A stretch of 64,000 bases of DNA from Paenibacillus segetis (GTDB lineage: Bacteria; Bacillota; Bacilli; Paenibacillales; Paenibacillaceae): positions 1,736,001-1,800,000 of the forward strand of contig NZ_BMFT01000001.1 of assembly GCF_014639155.1 (NCBI RefSeq), written 5' to 3'. This document shows, in pieces, positions 61,053 through 64,000 of this stretch. Below the pieces are notes generated by a model, which was given only the letters and a program-made list of their open reading frames with translations, did no database searches and was not told the origin of the DNA. Position 1 is the first letter of the stretch. Every line of letters begins with the position of its first letter. The translations under genes were made by a program, and so were the position numbers.

Positions 61053-61853
61053 ATGTCTAACAAGAAGTATCTCAAAGCGGATCTAAATCCAAGAAGAGTA
61101 CGTGTGAAATTCGGTGGGGAAACCATTGCCGATAGCACAAATGTCATTACACTCCATGAGAGAGGCCATCTTCCGGTGTACTATTTTCCTGAATCGGATG
61201 TACGCAAAGATCTATTCGTGGAAGCAGATCACTTTACGGAATGCCCGCTGAAAGGAACTGCATCGTACTGGAGCATCAAGGTTGGAGAGCGATTTTCTGA
61301 GAATGCAGTCTGGAGTTATCAGAATCCTATTCCCGAGAGCGAGGCTATCAAAGGGTATTATTCGTTCTATTGGGATCAGGTTGATGCTTGGTTTGAAGAG
61401 GATGAAGAGATTTTCGTTCACGCTCGTGATCCGTACAAACGTGTAGATGCGCTTCGGAGTTCACGTCATATTCAAGTTGTTATTGATGGTGTAACCGTCG
61501 CTGAGAGCCATCGTCCAGTAATTGTATTCGAAACAGGTGTGCCTGTACGGTATTATTTGCCGAAGGAAGACGTGAAGCAAGATCTTCTAAATTCGTCTAC
61601 ACTACAAACAAGTTGCCCGTATAAAGGAACGGCTTCTTATTGGTCGGCTACGATAAATGATAAAGTGCACGACAATATCGTATGGAGTTATTTAAATCCA
61701 ATTCCTGAGATTCCAAATATTAAGGAATATTTGTCCTTTTATAATGAACGGGTTGAAACCTATATCGATGGAGAACGAGAAGGGGAGATTTTCTGGTACC
61801 GTTCAGCCTTGGACTTTTTTAATGCCAATGAGATTAAGACTGTTACGGTATAA
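61053..61853 (+). CDS. Tandem DUF427 protein
   Basis: A 266-residue protein made of two DUF427 units. Each shows VRVKFGGETIADSTNVITLH (or IQVVIDGVTVAESHRPVIVF), VYYFPESDVRKDLF (or VRYYLPKEDVKQDLL), a CPLKGTASYWSI (or CPYKGTASYWSA) strand and AVWSYQNPIPE (or IVWSYLNPIPE). So an internal duplication is plain. DUF427 function is unknown; single-domain members are usual in bacteria. A GGAGGAGG site fixes the start at 61053. Confidence 0.88.
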   Translation: MSNKKYLKADLNPRRVRVKFGGETIADSTNVITLHERGHLPVYYFPESDVRKDLFVEADHFTECPLKGTASYWSIKVGERFSENAVWSYQNPIPESEAIKGYYSFYWDQVDAWFEEDEEIFVHARDPYKRVDALRSSRHIQVVIDGVTVAESHRPVIVFETGVPVRYYLPKEDVKQDLLNSSTLQTSCPYKGTASYWSATINDKVHDNIVWSYLNPIPEIPNIKEYLSFYNERVETYIDGEREGEIFWYRSALDFFNANEIKTVTV

Positions 61854-61921
61854 ACGGAACTATAACATAACTCTTTCAATCAAAGGATTGAACGGATAGT
61901 AGAACGCGAATGAAGACGGCT

Positions 61922-61947
61922 GACCTGATCACAGGAGGTCTTTTTTT
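61922..61947 (+). terminator. Weak terminator after DUF427 gene
   Basis: GACCT/AGGTC hairpin with seven T residues; a small inverted repeat TTCAATC/GATTGAA at about 61875 precedes it. Confidence 0.6.
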
Positions 61948-62014
61948 ATTTGAATTGATAAATGGATAAGGTTGAATTCAGTTGAAATCGTTATCTATAC
62001 ATAGGGGGTTCATT

Positions 62015-62755
62015 ATGAACGGAACACAAACGCTGAGTAGGGCGCTTGATATATTGTTTGCATTATCGGAAGCAAATGATACTTTATCAGTCAGTGAAAT
62101 CGCTGAGAAGGTGTCTATTCCGGAAAGTACAACCTATCGATTTATTCAAACGCTGGAACAGAATGGGATTGTGGAGCGGAAGGGAAAAAGTCAAATTGGC
62201 TTAGGGATGCGTATATTAGATTTGGCTAGAAGCTTAAGTCATCAGGCTCATCGTGAGTTATTGCCGCTAGCATTACCCATTATGGAGCGATTAACACAGC
62301 AAACCAAAGAAACATCCGTTTTGTTTGTACGTTCAGGAATGAATTGTGTCTGTATACAAAATGTCCGAAGCCAAGGCCTTCTGCAGTTTGCGGTTGAGAA
62401 TGGAAGAGTACTGCCGCTATATTCCGGAGGTTCAGGGAAATGTATCCTTGCTTATGAGAATGAGCGATTTATTCAGCGGGTTGTAGAGTCTCTTCAATCA
62501 CCTGAGGAACAACGTAAACTACAGAATGAATGTGCGGATATTCGGGAAAAAGGTTACTGCTTTACGCATGGGGAAGTAGACCCGGATATTTTTGCGGTAG
62601 CAGCGCCTGTGCTAGATGCACATGGCTTAATCGTTGCAAGTCTGTCGATCGCGGGTCCGAATTTCAAGTGCAATAAGGAGTATGATCAGGAAGTATCGGG
62701 TTATGTAGTAGCTGCAGCAAATCAGTTGTCACAAAAATTAGGAAGTGTGTTTTAA
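62015..62755 (+). CDS. IclR-family transcriptional regulator
   Basis: A 246-residue regulator: winged HTH LSVSEIAEKVSIPESTTYRF (about 24-43) with GIVERKGKSQIGLG wing, then the effector domain (LFVRSGMNCVCIQNVRSQGL, PLYSGGSGKCILAY, FAVAAPVLDAHGLIVASLSI). Its ligand is unknown. GGGGG 7 bases before the ATG 62015; the frame 33 bases earlier is weaker. Its target may be the OpuC-like operon downstream, but no site is recognisable. Confidence 0.9.
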   Translation: MNGTQTLSRALDILFALSEANDTLSVSEIAEKVSIPESTTYRFIQTLEQNGIVERKGKSQIGLGMRILDLARSLSHQAHRELLPLALPIMERLTQQTKETSVLFVRSGMNCVCIQNVRSQGLLQFAVENGRVLPLYSGGSGKCILAYENERFIQRVVESLQSPEEQRKLQNECADIREKGYCFTHGEVDPDIFAVAAPVLDAHGLIVASLSIAGPNFKCNKEYDQEVSGYVVAAANQLSQKLGSVF

Positions 62756-62814
62756 AGAAAATAAGGTGAAATAAGTAGATCGTTAATTCCGATAGGTTTA
62801 CTTATAAATAATGA

Positions 62815-62841
62815 TTGACAAAAGAAAACTCCCGCTATAAT
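62815..62841 (+). promoter_or_regulatory. Putative promoter of OpuC-like operon leader
   Basis: TTGACA (62815-62820) and TATAAT (62836-62841). The hexamers are perfect but the spacer is 15 bases, which is short. Start near 62848. Confidence 0.5.
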
Positions 62842-62882
62842 ATTACATTACAATATTAAATTATCGAATGATAATAATAAAC

Positions 62883-62944
62883 GAGACTGACCTTGCAAAT
62901 GGAGGTCTCATTTTCCTTAAATGAGGGAAATGAGGCCTTTTTTT
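62883..62944 (+). promoter_or_regulatory. Attenuator-like leader with two exclusive hairpins
   Basis: Hairpin 1: GAGAC (62883-62887)/GTCTC (62905-62909) with CC/GG inner pairs. Hairpin 2: GGTCTCATTTTCC (62904-62916)/GGGAAATGAGGCC (62925-62937) followed by seven T residues, a terminator. The two share GGTCTC, so they cannot form together. This is the layout of a transcription attenuator about 70 nt before the OpuC-like ATPase. I recognise no ligand-binding domain. It may instead be a simple terminator with a short RNA. Confidence 0.6.
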
Positions 62945-63014
62945 GTTATTTATTCATACTAAAACCATCAGATAAATAAGATAAATAAAATTATACAGGG
63001 GAAGAGTGATTGTG

Positions 63015-63773
63015 ATGAGTAGTCATACTGCAGCAGTAGAATTTAAGCAAGTTACGAAAAATTATGGTTCTGGAAATGTGTTGCAGAATTTTGATCTCAT
63101 CATACCGGGCGGAAAAATCATAACGATTATCGGTCCGTCCGGTTGTGGGAAAACAACCCTTCTTAAAATGATCAATCGATTAATTGAGCCAGAGCACGGT
63201 ACGGTGCTAGTGGAAGGAAGAAGCGTTAGTAGCCTTGATTCAGTAGCACTACGAAGAAATATTGGCTATGTCATTCAACAGATCGGGTTATTTCCACACA
63301 TGACGATTGAACAGAATATATCGATTGTCCCCAGACTCAAGGGTGAGAAGAAAAAGGAGTTAGTAGCTCGCACGGAGGAGTTGCTACAGTTAATCGGTCT
63401 CAATCCAGAACAATATCGATCTCGGTATCCGCACGAATTAAGTGGGGGGCAGCAACAAAGGATTGGAGTCGCAAGAGCACTAGCCGCAAATCCTTCCATC
63501 ATTTTAATGGATGAACCCTTCAGTGCTCTAGATCCCATCAGTCGGATTCAACTTCAGAAAGAACTAATCAACCTCAATGAGCGAGTTAAGAAAACAATCG
63601 TATTCGTCACTCATGATATTGATGAAGCATTGAAAATAGCTGATCTCGTGGTGTTATTAAAGGATGGAGAAATCATCCAAACGGGTTCTCCATCAGATCT
63701 GCTTGATCAACCTGCGAATGATTTTGTTCGGGAATTCCTCGGTGCAGAGCGATTCGCTCAATATAGCATTTAA
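63015..63773 (+). CDS. Quaternary-amine (OpuC/ProV-like) ABC importer ATP-binding protein
   Basis: A 252-residue ATPase: Walker A GPSGCGKTT (about 39-47), Q-loop YVIQQIGLFPHMTIEQN, signature LSGGQQQR, Walker B IILMDEPFSALDP and FVTHDIDEALKIAD. The IGLFPHMTIEQN segment marks glycine betaine/choline/carnitine importers. No CBS pair at the C-terminus, so it resembles the short OpuCA/BusAA variants. Start at ATG 63015 with GGGGA upstream; nearby GTGs are possible. First gene of the operon cut by the window edge. Confidence 0.9.
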   Translation: MSSHTAAVEFKQVTKNYGSGNVLQNFDLIIPGGKIITIIGPSGCGKTTLLKMINRLIEPEHGTVLVEGRSVSSLDSVALRRNIGYVIQQIGLFPHMTIEQNISIVPRLKGEKKKELVARTEELLQLIGLNPEQYRSRYPHELSGGQQQRIGVARALAANPSIILMDEPFSALDPISRIQLQKELINLNERVKKTIVFVTHDIDEALKIADLVVLLKDGEIIQTGSPSDLLDQPANDFVREFLGAERFAQYSI

Positions 63774-63800
63774 AACTTCAGTGAAAAGGAGCTACTTCAT

Positions 63801-64000
63801 ATGGATCAATTTTGGAATACCATTCAAGCGGATTGGCCGCTGATATTAGAAAAAACAAATGAGCATATCAACTTGTCGCTCATATCCGTTCTGATCGCCT
63901 GTGTGATCGCTATTCCTATTGGCATTGTGCTTACCGCGTATAAGCGACTTGCAAATACGGTAATTACCACCGTCTCTGTCATTCAAACGATACCCAGTCT
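63801..64000 (+). CDS. OpuC-like permease, 5' part (cut by window edge)
   Basis: An ATG with AAAGGAG nine bases upstream starts MDQFWNTIQADWPLILEKTN and continues HINLSLISVLIACVIAIPIG, a membrane segment, to the window edge (66 codons). It matches the start of OpuCB/ProW-type permeases for compatible solutes, in line with the ATPase just before. Not complete. Confidence 0.82.
   Translation, partial: MDQFWNTIQADWPLILEKTNEHINLSLISVLIACVIAIPIGIVLTAYKRLANTVITTVSVIQTIPS

Noticed and set aside
1..64000. Search for mobile elements, prophage, tRNA and rRNA genes
   Set aside because: No transposase, integrase, phage structural gene, long terminal inverted repeat or tRNA-like cloverleaf was recognised by eye. 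A tRNAscan or ISfinder run would be decisive.

Overview
The window looks like the chromosome of a Paenibacillus or a very close relative. The evidence is moderate AT-richness, strong AGGAGG-type ribosome sites with frequent TTG and GTG starts, a futalosine-type menaquinone gene pair, an AA10 chitin-active oxygenase with fibronectin and chitin-binding modules, collagen-like and DUF4183 surface/spore proteins, a Spo0F-like regulator, and many proteins familiar from that genus. This is read from the sequence alone; no database was searched. I see no rRNA, tRNA, CRISPR array, transposase or prophage. The region is ordinary core plus niche genes, with several decayed genes.

Layout. 1-2.2 kb: the 3' end of a coiled-coil protein, a DinB/BstA-like protein and a Bcr/CflA-type efflux pump. 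2.6-4 kb: secreted LPMO. 4.2-7 kb: an ABC importer (lipoprotein, permease, ATPase; TrpXYZ type). 7.2-11 kb: small enzymes, a VTT membrane protein, a NiaP-like transporter and a UPF0173 hydrolase. 11.3-15 kb: a short SigA paralogue, a trypsin-like protease and a CLC transporter that may be a fluoride type. 15-16.5 kb: two divergent DUF4183 genes, one with a collagen stalk. 16.8-19.6 kb: an ECF sigma/anti-sigma pair, a GNAT and a radical SAM protein. 19.8-21.4 kb: mqnD and mqnB. 21.6-23.2 kb: an ABC-2 pair. 23.2-24.1 kb: a CatB/Vat-like acetyltransferase behind a complete leader-peptide attenuator. 24.1-25.4 kb: a DUF4062 protein coupled to a 63-residue protein. 25.6-33.6 kb: nitroreductase, broken Qnr-like gene, PAP2, internally shortened GH8 protein and small genes. 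33.8-37.4 kb: nrdIEF behind two NrdR-like boxes. 37.5-41.3 kb: Zn-ribbon-like peptide, Spo0F-like regulator, GH20 hexosaminidase and a broken glycosyltransferase/acyltransferase. 41.4-45.8 kb: XRE regulator, HTH protein with an apparent CTG start, MerR and esterase. 45.9-50.3 kb: two sugar-type permeases, an HlyD-like adaptor and a binding lipoprotein without an ATPase. 50.3-58 kb: methyltransferase, ferritin, small alarmone synthetase, AlkC-like protein, DegV, MsrA, HAD and a PPOX-UbiA fusion. 58-64 kb: zinc dehydrogenase with a divergent LacI regulator, HesB-like, tandem DUF427, IclR, and the start of an OpuC-like operon behind an attenuator-like leader.

How the genes work together. LPMO and GH20 suggest use of chitin or GlcNAc polymers. 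MqnB and MqnD, and perhaps the PPOX-UbiA fusion, point to menaquinone made by the futalosine route. Several antibiotic or stress functions are scattered through the window (Bcr/CflA pump, Vat/Cat-like enzyme, broken Qnr-like protein, bacillithiol-type transferase, MsrA, AlkC, ferritin).

The strongest unusual signals are regulatory RNA architectures: a 17-residue leader peptide overlapping a 12-bp hairpin before the acetyltransferase; a terminator-like hairpin holding the only strong ribosome site at the start of the sugar ABC operon; and two mutually exclusive hairpins before the OpuC-like operon. The oddest protein-level assemblies are the ATPase-less importer with an exporter-type adaptor, the DUF4062 pair, and the SigA paralogue without region 1.1.
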